Origin: Sphaerisporangium sp.
GTDB lineage: Bacteria > Actinomycetota > Actinomycetes > Streptosporangiales > Streptosporangiaceae
Reading direction: 5' to 3'
DNA: 55,407 bases
Assembly (NCBI GenBank): GCA_025964675.1
Contig: JAOPYI010000036.1
Location: forward strand, 1-55,407
Part shown: positions 26,476 through 34,243 of the stretch, piece after piece
Layout: each line of letters starts with the position of its first letter
Numbering within the stretch: the stretch's first letter is position 1
Position numbers and translations under genes: made by a program
The notes under the pieces: generated by a model
What the model was told of the DNA's origin: nothing
What the model saw: only the letters and a program-made list of their open reading frames with translations
Databases searched by the model: none

Positions 26476-27114
26476 TCACTCGGGCCAGGGGGAGTTCTCG
26501 ATCACTTCGACGAAGTCGGTGTGGCGGAAGCCGGGGACGAAGTGTTCGAGGACGTCGGCGTTGACGGTGCCGAATGTCGTGTCGGGGCGGTCCTTGAAGC
26601 CGTCGGTGAAGGCGGCGAGGATCTGGCGTTTGAAGTCGGGCCGCGGGTGGGCGGCCGTGACCGCCGCGACGTCCTCCGGGTCCAGCTCGTCGTAGCCGAT
26701 GCCGAGGACATCGGTCTCGACCCCGGCGGTCACCAGAGCGACCTCGGGTTCGAGCCGGTACGGCACCTCGGGGGTGGTGTGCAGCGCGATGCCCTCCCAC
26801 ACCTTGCGGATGTCGGCCTCCGGGACGCCGTGCGAGGCGAGGAAACGGCGTGCCTCGTCCGCGCCGTCGATCTCGAAACGCTGGTCGGTACGGCGGTAGG
26901 TCTCGGTCAGCCCGAGGTCGTGGAACATCGCGCCGACGTAGAGCAGCTCCGGGTCGGCCTCCAGCCCTAGCCGCCGTCCTTGCAGCGTGCCGAAGAGGTA
27001 GACGCGGCGCGAGTGGTCGTACAGCAGCGGGCGCGCGGCGTCCCGGACCAGCTGGGTCGCCTCGGCCGCCAGTGCCGAGTCCGGGATCGTGACGCCCGCG
27101 ATGGTCTCGCTCAT
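26476..27114 (-). CDS. HD-domain hydrolase, cyanamide hydratase-like
   Basis: The 212-residue protein has the HD-superfamily metal residues: His in LLYDHSRRVYLFG (H34) and the HD pair in GAMFHDLGLT (H65-D66), then a further His in IALHTT. The layout resembles the cyanamide hydratase-like HD group instead of nucleotide phosphohydrolases. The substrate is unknown. I chose the ATG at 27114 with GGAG upstream; a longer frame adds an unlikely N-terminus. Confidence 0.85.
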   Translation of the reverse strand: MSETIAGVTIPDSALAAEATQLVRDAARPLLYDHSRRVYLFGTLQGRRLGLEADPELLYVGAMFHDLGLTETYRRTDQRFEIDGADEARRFLASHGVPEADIRKVWEGIALHTTPEVPYRLEPEVALVTAGVETDVLGIGYDELDPEDVAAVTAAHPRPDFKRQILAAFTDGFKDRPDTTFGTVNADVLEHFVPGFRHTDFVEVIENSPWPE

Positions 27115-27227
27115 TTCAGTGGTCTCCTCGCACGTCGGACTATGAGTCCACTGTCGCAACCGGCCATCAAGGAGCACCCCACTCCCGGGGACAGAATCTC
27201 CACAGAAACGTGGGATGAGCCAGAAAG

Positions 27228-27375
27228 TCAGGGGCCGTAGATGGCGGACATGGCGTGGAAAGCCGTCCCCGATGCCGTGTTCGAGCAGGTCGAACGCGTG
27301 CTCGACGTCGCGGGCCGAGTAGGTGCCGACGAATTGCGCCCCGATCGCCGAGGAGTCACCCGGGCAGTAGATGAT
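27228..27375 (-). pseudogene. Frameshifted 3' fragment of an unknown gene
   Basis: The minus strand reads with GC-rich third positions through YCPGDSSAIGAQFVG and EHAFDLLEHGIG, then must change frame to continue as TAFHAMSAIYGP and stop at 27228. No start codon or upstream part is present. This pattern suggests the C-terminal end of a decayed gene. The family is not recognised. Confidence 0.4.
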
Positions 27376-27383
27376 GGTCCGAT

Positions 27384-27971
27384 ATGGATGAACTGATTCT
27401 TCTGCGGCACGGCGAGACAGAGTGGAGCCGGGACGGCCGGCACACCGGGCGCACGGACCTCCCGCTCACCCCCAAGGGCGAGGAGCAGGCCCGCGCGCTC
27501 GCGCCCGCGCTGAAGGGCAAGAACTTCTCACTCGTCCTCGTCAGCCCCGCGAGCCGGGCCCGGCGCACGGCGGAGCTGGCCGGGCTGACCGGGTACGAGG
27601 TCGATCCGAACCTCTGGGAGTGGGACTACGGCGGTTACGAAGGCATCACCACCGCCGACATCAGGAAACGACGTCCCGGCTGGTACCTCTGGCGCGAGGG
27701 CGTGGTCCCCGGGGACGCCGAGCATCCGGGCGAGACGATCGAGCAGGTGGCCGAGCGCGCCGACAAGGTGATCACGCGGGCGCTTCAGGCGGAGGGCACC
27801 GTCGTGCTGGTCGCGCACGGGCACTTCCTGCGCGTGCTCGCCGCCCGCTGGCTCGACCTTCCCCCGCAGGACGGGCGCTTCTTCAAGCTGGACACGGGAA
27901 CGATCTCCGCGCTGGGGTTCGAGCACGAGGAACACGCCGTCGCTCGGTGGAACTGCCCCGTCTCCAAGTAG
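27384..27971 (+). CDS. Histidine phosphatase family protein
   Basis: The 195-residue protein has the LLRHGET motif at residues 6-12 (phospho-accepting His9), SPASRARRTAE, and the second His in LVAHGHFLRV, as in phosphoglycerate-mutase-like phosphatases. It probably removes phosphate from a small metabolite; the substrate is unknown. No clear operon partners are present. Confidence 0.92.
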   Translation: MDELILLRHGETEWSRDGRHTGRTDLPLTPKGEEQARALAPALKGKNFSLVLVSPASRARRTAELAGLTGYEVDPNLWEWDYGGYEGITTADIRKRRPGWYLWREGVVPGDAEHPGETIEQVAERADKVITRALQAEGTVVLVAHGHFLRVLAARWLDLPPQDGRFFKLDTGTISALGFEHEEHAVARWNCPVSK

Positions 27972-28022
27972 CACCAAGCCAAGGCCTGGTCAAAGAGGGC
28001 GAAAAGAGCGCGAGGGGACCGC

Positions 28023-28298
28023 TCAGCTCGCGACGACGGGCTGCGGTTGGGGGCCGCGGCCGGTCAGCCACTCGAGGACCCTCCGGTGGCCCCTGCGGGC
28101 GTCCTCGAAATGGCCCCAGCGCCAGTATCTCGGCTGGTCCCTGACTCCCGTCACCCAGGTGCGGTAGGAGACCGGGCGGGCGCCGTCTTCTGTGGAGGCC
28201 GCGGACGCGACGCCGTACGTACGGATCACGACGCGGCCCCCCGGTGCGAACAGCACGTCGTCGGCTACCGGGTACAGAGTCATCTGGTCCAGCATCAT
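28023..28298 (-). CDS. Hypothetical protein
   Basis: This 91-residue frame has GC-rich third positions and a plausible start (two adjacent ATGs, 28298 and 28295). It is rich in Arg, Trp and Tyr (QPRYWRWGHFEDARRGHRRVLEW) and has no membrane segment. I do not recognise a family. It lies downstream of, and on the same strand as, the DUF397 gene, about 115 bp away. Confidence 0.55.
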   Translation of the reverse strand: MMLDQMTLYPVADDVLFAPGGRVVIRTYGVASAASTEDGARPVSYRTWVTGVRDQPRYWRWGHFEDARRGHRRVLEWLTGRGPQPQPVVAS

Positions 28299-28413
28299 GG
28301 GCCCCCAAACCTTTCAGGAAGTGGACGAACCCAGTCTGCCGGATCGATGAACGACCCCGGTTACGCGATCAGCGCTCTCCGGTTAACCGGACTCGCGATA
28401 TGTGAACAGGGTG

Positions 28414-28650
28414 TTACGCGACCAGGTTGTCGAACTCGCCGTCCTTGACGCCGAGCACGAGCGCCCGGATCTCGTCGCTGGTGTAGATGAGGGCTGGACC
28501 ATCCGGGAAACGAGAGTTCCGGACGGCGACCCCCCCGTCGGGGAGTTTGGCAAGCTCGACGCAGTTGCCCTGCGAGTTGCTGTGAAGGCTCTTGCGCCAC
28601 GCGACGCCGGTTAGGCTCGTGGCCGGCATTCCGTTATACGGCTGGTTCAT
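28414..28650 (-). CDS. DUF397 protein
   Basis: The 78-residue protein has the DUF397 pattern: WRKSLHSNSQGNCVELA, then VAVRNSRFPDGPAL and a closing acidic segment. DUF397 proteins accompany XRE-DUF5753 regulators and affect development or antibiotic production in Streptomyces. Its ATG directly follows the stop of the XRE gene with no gap. Confidence 0.9.
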   Translation of the reverse strand: MNQPYNGMPATSLTGVAWRKSLHSNSQGNCVELAKLPDGGVAVRNSRFPDGPALIYTSDEIRALVLGVKDGEFDNLVA

Positions 28651-29517
28651 CTAGGTCTCTCTAAGTATGTCGCCGAGTATCTCGGCAGTGCCCCCGGGAG
28701 TTGTGCTCTCGATGCACAGCTGTTCCATGGCGGTGAGGTAGGGATCGATATCCTCACGTTTATCCAGGTAAAGGGCACCCCACAGCTGCTCGACGTAGAC
28801 CACGTCCGACAGGTCGGACTCCGGAAAACGCAGGATGGTGAACGCTCCACCCTCGGCCGCGTGCATACCGAACTGGAACGGCATCACCTGCAATGTGATG
28901 GCTGGCAGGCTCGCGACCGCCATCAGGTGCTGCAACTGCTCGTACATGATCTCTTTGCCACCGATGGGCCGCCTCAGCGCGGCCTCGTCGATGACAGCCC
29001 AGAGTTTCGGTCCGTCCTTACGCGTCAGACGTTCCTGCCGTTGCATACGCAGATGCACGCGGCGCTCTATCTCCTCGTCGGGGACGTCCGGATATCCGAG
29101 CCTGATCACCGTCCGGGCGTACGCCGCCGTCTGCAGGAGACCCGGTATGAACTGCACCTCGTAGGTGCGGATGACCGAGGCCGCCTCTTCCAGCCCGACG
29201 TACGTCGAGAACCATGAGGGAAGCAGGTCGCTGTATTTGTGCCACCATCCGGGGGTGTTCGCCTCGCGGACCATCTCGAGCAACCCGCGGCGATCGGCGT
29301 CGTCGTCGACGCCGTAGAGGGTGAGCAGATCCTCGACGTCACGTGTCTTGAACCCTACCCGTCCGAGCTCCATCCGGCTGATCTTGGACTCCGAGGCGCG
29401 GATGTGGAAACCCGCGACCTCACGGGTTAGCCCGCGCTCTTCACGCAGCCTGCGTAGGCTGGCGCCCAACATAATGCGCCGAACCGTTGAGCCAGAACCA
29501 GGCGGATCGATGGACAC
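28651..29517 (-). CDS. XRE-family regulator with DUF5753 domain
   Basis: The 288-residue protein has an N-terminal helix-turn-helix (about residues 17-70, LRRLREERGLTREVAGFHI then SKISRMELG) and a DUF5753 domain (about 100-280, with IPGLLQTAAYAR, LRMQRQERLTR and VVYVEQLWGALYLDK). It is a DNA-binding regulator working with the adjacent DUF397 and HATPase proteins. I chose the GTG at 29517, which follows GGAGGAAA; an upstream GTG at 29547 lacks a ribosome site. Confidence 0.9.
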   Translation of the reverse strand: MSIDPPGSGSTVRRIMLGASLRRLREERGLTREVAGFHIRASESKISRMELGRVGFKTRDVEDLLTLYGVDDDADRRGLLEMVREANTPGWWHKYSDLLPSWFSTYVGLEEAASVIRTYEVQFIPGLLQTAAYARTVIRLGYPDVPDEEIERRVHLRMQRQERLTRKDGPKLWAVIDEAALRRPIGGKEIMYEQLQHLMAVASLPAITLQVMPFQFGMHAAEGGAFTILRFPESDLSDVVYVEQLWGALYLDKREDIDPYLTAMEQLCIESTTPGGTAEILGDILRET

Positions 29518-29612
29518 GTGCTTTCCTCCGGTTGTGGACTGGTTCACAGTCTGTCAAAGATCGCGCGTGTGGGCCCCCTTCGGTTTTCACTCCCTTGCCC
29601 AACCGTAGCGGT

Positions 29613-29654
29613 TGCACGGGTCTTCTGCACGTGCATTCGCCCTTGCACCTGCAC
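29613..29654. promoter_or_regulatory. Cluster of TGCAC elements between divergent regulator genes
   Basis: TGCAC occurs at 29613, 29626, 29644 and 29650, and TGCACGTGCA (29626-29635) is a perfect palindrome. The cluster is in the 161-bp gap between the XRE and HATPase genes, the expected place for an autoregulatory operator. Confidence 0.45.
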
Positions 29655-29678
29655 AGGAGTTTGCAGCAAGATGATCTC

Positions 29679-30200
29679 GTGCACTCCACGGACCTGACAC
29701 GTGGGCAAAACCAGTGGTCGGCCCTCGATTGGTGGCCTCCTGCCGGCTGGTGGCCCCACCCCGCGCGCGACCTCACGCCCCCCGGAGCCGGCACGTCCAG
29801 TGCCACGTTCGTGCTCCCCCCACGAGCAGAATCCGTGCATTCGGCGCGCAGCTTCGCCGCCGGCAGCCTCATCGGCTGGGGCATGGGCGACCTGGTGGAG
29901 GACATGGAGCTGGTCGTGTCCGAGCTCGCGACCAACGCGCTCCGTCACGGTCTGGTGCTCGACGAGCGCAACCTTCGGCGCAGCGGTTCCGAGCCGATCC
30001 GGATGTCGATGATCCGCAGGGATCCCCTCGTCGCGTGCGTCTTCGCCGACCCCGGTTCGGCGGCGCCCATACTGTGCCATCCGTCGCCGCTGGAGCCCGG
30101 CGGCATGGGGCTGCACATCGTTGAGTCGATGAGCCTGCGGTGGGGCTGGAACCCCCTGCTCCCGGACGGCAAGGTCGTCTGGGCCGTGCTCAAGAGCTAG
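29679..30200 (+). CDS. HATPase-domain regulator partnered with XRE protein
   Basis: The 173-residue protein has a GHKL ATPase fold: MELVVSELATNALRHG (N box) and EPGGMGLHIVESMSLRWGW (G box), after a Trp-rich N-terminal tail. It is divergent from the XRE-DUF5753 gene, a standard actinomycete module. The GTG at 29679 is my choice of start; no start here has an ideal ribosome site, so the N-terminus is uncertain. Confidence 0.82.
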   Translation: MHSTDLTRGQNQWSALDWWPPAGWWPHPARDLTPPGAGTSSATFVLPPRAESVHSARSFAAGSLIGWGMGDLVEDMELVVSELATNALRHGLVLDERNLRRSGSEPIRMSMIRRDPLVACVFADPGSAAPILCHPSPLEPGGMGLHIVESMSLRWGWNPLLPDGKVVWAVLKS

Positions 30201-30283
30201 TTTCACAATGAGTTGGGCGTGATCCTCCCTGGGTTGCGCGGTGTCGGGGTGGGAGAATGATCACCCATCCCGGTAACCCACGG

Positions 30284-30324
30284 ACGGGTCGTGGCACGGC
30301 CGCAACCCCTGAAACACGACCCGT
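30284..30324 (+). promoter_or_regulatory. 10-bp inverted repeat upstream of FGE-like gene
   Basis: ACGGGTCGTG (30284-30293) and CACGACCCGT (30315-30324) are exact reverse complements separated by 21 bp. The element is 53 bp upstream of the chosen start and may be an operator or leader hairpin. Confidence 0.4.
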
Positions 30325-30376
30325 ACCATGGGCGCGCGACGACCTCGTGGTCGCCCCGGACAGAGAGGGACGCCGC

Positions 30377-31060
30377 GTGCGCCCACCGACCGACGACCCG
30401 ACGGTCCTCTCGATGGTTCACGCCCCGGGTGGCGCCGTGGACCTTCGAGACGACCGACGCGGCACTCACTGGCGGGCTGAGATCGCTCCCTTCCTGCTCG
30501 GCCGGTATCCCGTCACGGAGAACCTCCACCGTGCCGTCACGGGAGCGGATCTCAATCCCTCCGCGAGCGGCGCCTCGCCCGTGACGAACGTCAGCTGGCT
30601 CGACGCGATCGACGTGTGCAACCGAATCTCGGCGCGGTCCGGACTGAACCAGGCCTACTCCCGCGACGCAGAGAGCGGGGAAGTGACCTGCGACTGGGCG
30701 TCCAACGGCTATCGCCTGCCGACCGAGGCGGAGTGGCAGTACGCCTGCAAGGCAGGCACCAGCGGGTACCGGTACGGGGAGATCGACGACATCGCCTGGT
30801 ACGCGGACAACTCCGGAGGCCGGGTCCACGACGTCGGCGGCAAGGCACCCAACCCATGGGGGCTGCACGACATGCTGGGCAACGTCTGGGAGTGGTGCTG
30901 GGACCTCTACGACGAGGAGGTCTACGGCTCCTATCGCATTTTCCGAGGTGGGAGCTGGGCCGAGTCCATGCGGGGCTGCGGGGCCTCCGTGCGTCGCCGC
31001 AGTCACCCCTCGTTCGCAATCGACGACCTCGGCTTCCGACTCGCTCGGACCGTGTCATGA
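30377..31060 (+). CDS. Formylglycine-generating-enzyme-like (SUMF1) protein
   Basis: The 227-residue protein matches the FGE-sulfatase fold: PVTNVSWLDAIDVCNRIS, YRLPTEAEWQYACKAGT, NPWGLHDMLGNVWEWCWD, FRGGSW and DLGFRLAR. True formylglycine-generating enzymes bind copper through two Cys shortly after GGS. Here only the second position is Cys (GGSWAESMRGCG) and the first is Glu, so canonical Cys-to-formylglycine activity is doubtful. No sulfatase gene is near. The GTG at 30377 follows GAGGGA; an ATG at 30257 has a badly spaced site. Confidence 0.85.
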   Translation: MRPPTDDPTVLSMVHAPGGAVDLRDDRRGTHWRAEIAPFLLGRYPVTENLHRAVTGADLNPSASGASPVTNVSWLDAIDVCNRISARSGLNQAYSRDAESGEVTCDWASNGYRLPTEAEWQYACKAGTSGYRYGEIDDIAWYADNSGGRVHDVGGKAPNPWGLHDMLGNVWEWCWDLYDEEVYGSYRIFRGGSWAESMRGCGASVRRRSHPSFAIDDLGFRLARTVS

Positions 31061-31124
31061 GGTCCGGTGACCTCGCACGGACCCGCTGTGGCCAGGGGCT
31101 CCACCCGCTCCCGAAGCGAGTCAA

Positions 31125-31468
31125 CTTGGCGTGACGTGGCCGAAGTCCCCGAGCTTTACGGCGTTGGATGCCATACTCAAACAAACCGAACAGCTCGGCC
31201 GTATCGTCGACCAGCCCGCGCGAAGGCCTTCTCGCGGTCCTCGGCCGGTGCGCCGGGCCGTTCGCAGATCACATACAAGCGGCAACGGCGCCGCGACGTC
31301 CGTGACGCGGTCCCCCAGAGACCTGCTCGATGAGCTCGCCGCGGATCCCCCTGATGTGCCCCTTCCAGCCTCCCGACCGTCCGCGGGGTAGACCCGCGGC
31401 TGACCCGGCCCCCAGGGCACGCCCTGCTCGTACAGATCCGCGGAGAAGATGTTGATCTCGGGCTTCAT
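31125..31468 (-). pseudogene. Multiply frameshifted small gene, unknown family
   Basis: Starting at an ATG at 31468 the minus strand reads MKPEINIFSADLYEQG with GC-rich third positions, then needs frame changes to continue as GWKGHIRGIRGELIEQV, LYVICERPGAPAEDREKAF and DDTAELFGLFEYGIQRR. Each piece looks coding by third-base GC, but no single frame spans them. I read this as a decayed gene. It fills most of the 31061-31567 gap, which otherwise shows nothing. Confidence 0.4.
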
Positions 31469-31567
31469 TGATTCGGGTTCTATTCCGCTACGTCGATCCC
31501 GTCGAGCAGGTGCTCTGCATTACGGTGGCTTCTTGGTGACTCCCGCGAGACCTTCGAGAGAGCTGTG

Positions 31568-33949
31568 ATGGATGATCACCTGCTCTACTGGTTGACGACT
31601 CTTGATGAAGACCGGCTCGGGCGCGTCCTGGCCAACCGGCCTGACGCGATAGCCGCGCCCTGGCCGCGCCGCCTCGACACGCTCGCACGGCGCCTGAGTG
31701 ACAACATCGCCGTCATGGAGGTCATGCGTGGCCTCCCCCTGCCGCCGCTGGAGATCCTGCAGGCCTGCCTGGTCATCGGCGAGCGGGCCACCGGCGACGA
31801 GCTGGCGCGCTTCCTCGGGGTGACCAGGGCCGAGGTGCTCCCCTGGCTGGAGGCGCTCTTCGACCACGCTCTCGCCTGGCCGGGGCAGGACGGCCGCCTC
31901 CACCTGGCCGAGGCGGTCGCCCGCTGGTGGACCGCCCCGTGCGGTCTCGGCGACCCCCTCGCCGCCTACCTCGACTCCTGGACGATCAACGCCGAAGGCC
32001 TGCGCCGCATGAACCGCAGCCTCGGCCTCGCGGCCCAGGGCGGCAGGCGCCAGCTCATGGCGCGCCTCACCTCGGTCCTCGGCGACGCCGACCGGCTGGC
32101 CGCCCTGCTGGTCGACGCGCCCGACGGCACGGTGAGCCTCCTCGACGAGTTCGCGTGGGACGGGCCGGTGCGCGGCGTCGACGGCAACCGCTTCATCGCA
32201 TCCGGCACCCCCGAGAAGTGGGCCACCGACCGAGGGCTGCTCTACCGCACGCAGTGGGACATCGCCGAGATGCCCCGCGAGGTCGCGCTGGCACTGCGGG
32301 GCCCCGACTATCACGCGCCCTTCACCCCCGAGCCGCCCCAGCTCGGCACGGTGGCCGCCGATCCCGAGGCCGTCGACCACGCGATGTGCCTGGCCGCGCC
32401 GCACGCCGTCGACCGGGCCGCCGCCCTGCTCGAGAACACCGACAAGACCCCGCTCCCCCTGCTCAAGGGCGGCGGCGTCGGGGTCCGCGAGGTACGCCGG
32501 GTCATGAAGGAGACCGGCTGCACCGAGGAGGAGACCCGGCTGGTGCTGGAGGTCTGCGCCGTCGCCCGGCTGCTCGCCTGGGACGAGACGGCGGGCGGCC
32601 TGATCCCCACCAAGCGGTTCGACGCCTGGCGGCTGGCCGACGCCCCCGCACGGCTGCGGGTGCTGCTCGCCGCGTGGTGGCGCATGGAGCGCTCGTCGCT
32701 GCGGCGCACCGCCGGCAGGTATCCCACGGTGCTCAGCGACGACCCGGCCGGCGAGACGGTAGCCCGGATCCGGTGGGCGGTGATGGCCACGCTGACCACC
32801 CTCCCCCCGGACGCCGCGTTCGCGAGCATGCCCGAGCTGGTACAGGCCGTGCACTGGCGAGCGCCGCTGCTCGACAGGGAGCTTCTGGCGGAGTGCTGCC
32901 CGGCCGTGCTGGAGGAGGCGCTGCTGCTCGGGCTGGTCGACTGCGACACCCTCACCGGTCTCGGCCGGTCGCTGGCCGCCCTCGGCTCCGCCGTGGCCGG
33001 TGACGAGCAGGACGAGACGGTGCCGGAGATCGAACGTGATCCCGGGCTGGTCGAGTCCTCGGTGCACGCCCTGGCCAGCGCGCAGCGCACGGCGCTCTTC
33101 GGGGCCGACCTCACGGCCGTCGTCACCGGGCCGCCCGCCGCCGAGCTGTCGGGCCTGCTCGACCGCGCCGCCCAGCGGGAGTCCCAGGGCGCCGCCTCGG
33201 TGTGGCGGTTCACCCCCGCAAGCGTGCGGCGGGCCCTTGACGCGGGGTACTCCGCCGAGGGCCTGCTGGAGGAACTGCGTGCGGCCGGCACCATCCCGCA
33301 GCCCCTGACCTACCTCATCAAGGACGTGGCCCGGCGGTACGGCGAGGTCACGGTCACCACGGTCGGCTGCATCATCCAGGGCTCCGATCCGGCGCTGCTC
33401 GCCGAGATCGCCGCGCACCGCCGCCTCGCCCGGCTGGGGCTGCGGCTGCTCGCGCCCACCGTGCTCGCCGGCACCGCCCCGGCCGATCGCACTCTCGCCG
33501 CGCTGCGCGACGCCGGGTACGCCCCGGTGCCCGTGGACGACACCGGTGAGATCGCGGTCAGGCGTGAGCCGCAGGGCGGGCGGCTCATCCTGCTGCCCGG
33601 CGGCCGGGTGGCCGAGCTGGAGGAGCCGCAGGCCGTCATCGCCGAGCCCCCGCCCGACCCGCGCGAGCACGCCCGGCGTCTCATGCGGACCCACGAGGCC
33701 GAGCGCCACACCGGGCAGACCTGGGCCGTGATCGGCCGCCTGGCGACCCGCCTGCCCACAGCACAGCAGTCCCTGCTGGGGTTCGTCGTCGACCGGGGCG
33801 TGCGCGCGCTGATCACGCTCTCCGACGGGCTCACCGCGACGATCAGTCACGGCGAGCTGCGGCGCGGCGTGCTGGACGCCTGGTGCGAGGAGGCGGGCGA
33901 CTACCTCGAGTTCCCGCTGGCCGAGATCTCCTCGGTGACGAGCGGCTGA
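31568..33949 (+). CDS. XPB/Ssl2-like helicase-associated protein (Helicase_C_3)
   Basis: The 793-residue protein matches actinobacterial helicase C-terminal domain-containing proteins of the XPB/Ssl2-like group. It opens with LLYWLTTLDEDRLGRVLANRP, has winged-helix-like repeats in the middle, and ends with GEVTVTTVGCIIQGSDPALLAEI and a WYL-like basic segment. No Walker motifs are present, so it is not itself a helicase. Family members usually lie near XPB helicase or cold-shock genes, and a DNA-repair role is inferred. The ATG at 31568 is chosen over a GTG one codon upstream. Confidence 0.85.
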   Translation: MDDHLLYWLTTLDEDRLGRVLANRPDAIAAPWPRRLDTLARRLSDNIAVMEVMRGLPLPPLEILQACLVIGERATGDELARFLGVTRAEVLPWLEALFDHALAWPGQDGRLHLAEAVARWWTAPCGLGDPLAAYLDSWTINAEGLRRMNRSLGLAAQGGRRQLMARLTSVLGDADRLAALLVDAPDGTVSLLDEFAWDGPVRGVDGNRFIASGTPEKWATDRGLLYRTQWDIAEMPREVALALRGPDYHAPFTPEPPQLGTVAADPEAVDHAMCLAAPHAVDRAAALLENTDKTPLPLLKGGGVGVREVRRVMKETGCTEEETRLVLEVCAVARLLAWDETAGGLIPTKRFDAWRLADAPARLRVLLAAWWRMERSSLRRTAGRYPTVLSDDPAGETVARIRWAVMATLTTLPPDAAFASMPELVQAVHWRAPLLDRELLAECCPAVLEEALLLGLVDCDTLTGLGRSLAALGSAVAGDEQDETVPEIERDPGLVESSVHALASAQRTALFGADLTAVVTGPPAAELSGLLDRAAQRESQGAASVWRFTPASVRRALDAGYSAEGLLEELRAAGTIPQPLTYLIKDVARRYGEVTVTTVGCIIQGSDPALLAEIAAHRRLARLGLRLLAPTVLAGTAPADRTLAALRDAGYAPVPVDDTGEIAVRREPQGGRLILLPGGRVAELEEPQAVIAEPPPDPREHARRLMRTHEAERHTGQTWAVIGRLATRLPTAQQSLLGFVVDRGVRALITLSDGLTATISHGELRRGVLDAWCEEAGDYLEFPLAEISSVTSG

Positions 33950-34096
33950 CCCGTAATGGAGGGCGCACCCCGGCGGAATGTTCCGGCTCACATGGGACGT
34001 CGGCCGGCGGACGCCTGCGGGTGAACCTCTGCTCAGCATCGCTTCTCTTGCCAGAGCCCGAAGCGCAGACGCGGGCGTCATGACCTTCGGACTGGT

Positions 34097-34115
34097 GGGG
34101 GTGGCTCGCACCCCC
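34097..34115. terminator. GC hairpin downstream of helicase-like gene
   Basis: GGGGGTG (34097-34103) and CACCCCC (34109-34115) pair around a 5-nt loop, about 150 bp after the helicase-like stop and 130 bp before the SARP gene. It may separate the two units. The rest of the 294-bp gap shows nothing else clear. Confidence 0.35.
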
Positions 34116-34243
34116 GGACTCCACCCCCTGGCCACTCACGGCGAAAACCGGAGATCACACGATTCTGCCGGCGCTCCACTGGGTTCCGGCCGTGTTCCAT
34201 GTCATGATCTTATGAGAATGAGGTCCGGTCTCAGGAATCTGTG

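Noticed and set aside
27241-27402. Small plus-strand frame beginning MADMAWKAVPD upstream of the phosphatase gene
   Set aside because: Third-base GC is clearly higher on the minus strand, which reads as a decayed gene fragment.
30257-30376. Longer N-terminus for the FGE-like protein from the ATG at 30257
   Set aside because: The purine-rich site is only 1 nt from that ATG and the added residues match nothing in the family; the GTG at 30377 is better placed.
31520-34135. Very long minus-strand open frame (871 codons) opposite the helicase-like gene
   Set aside because: It is an antisense shadow caused by high GC; its translation is Arg/Gly/Val-rich low complexity without domains, while the plus strand encodes a recognised family.
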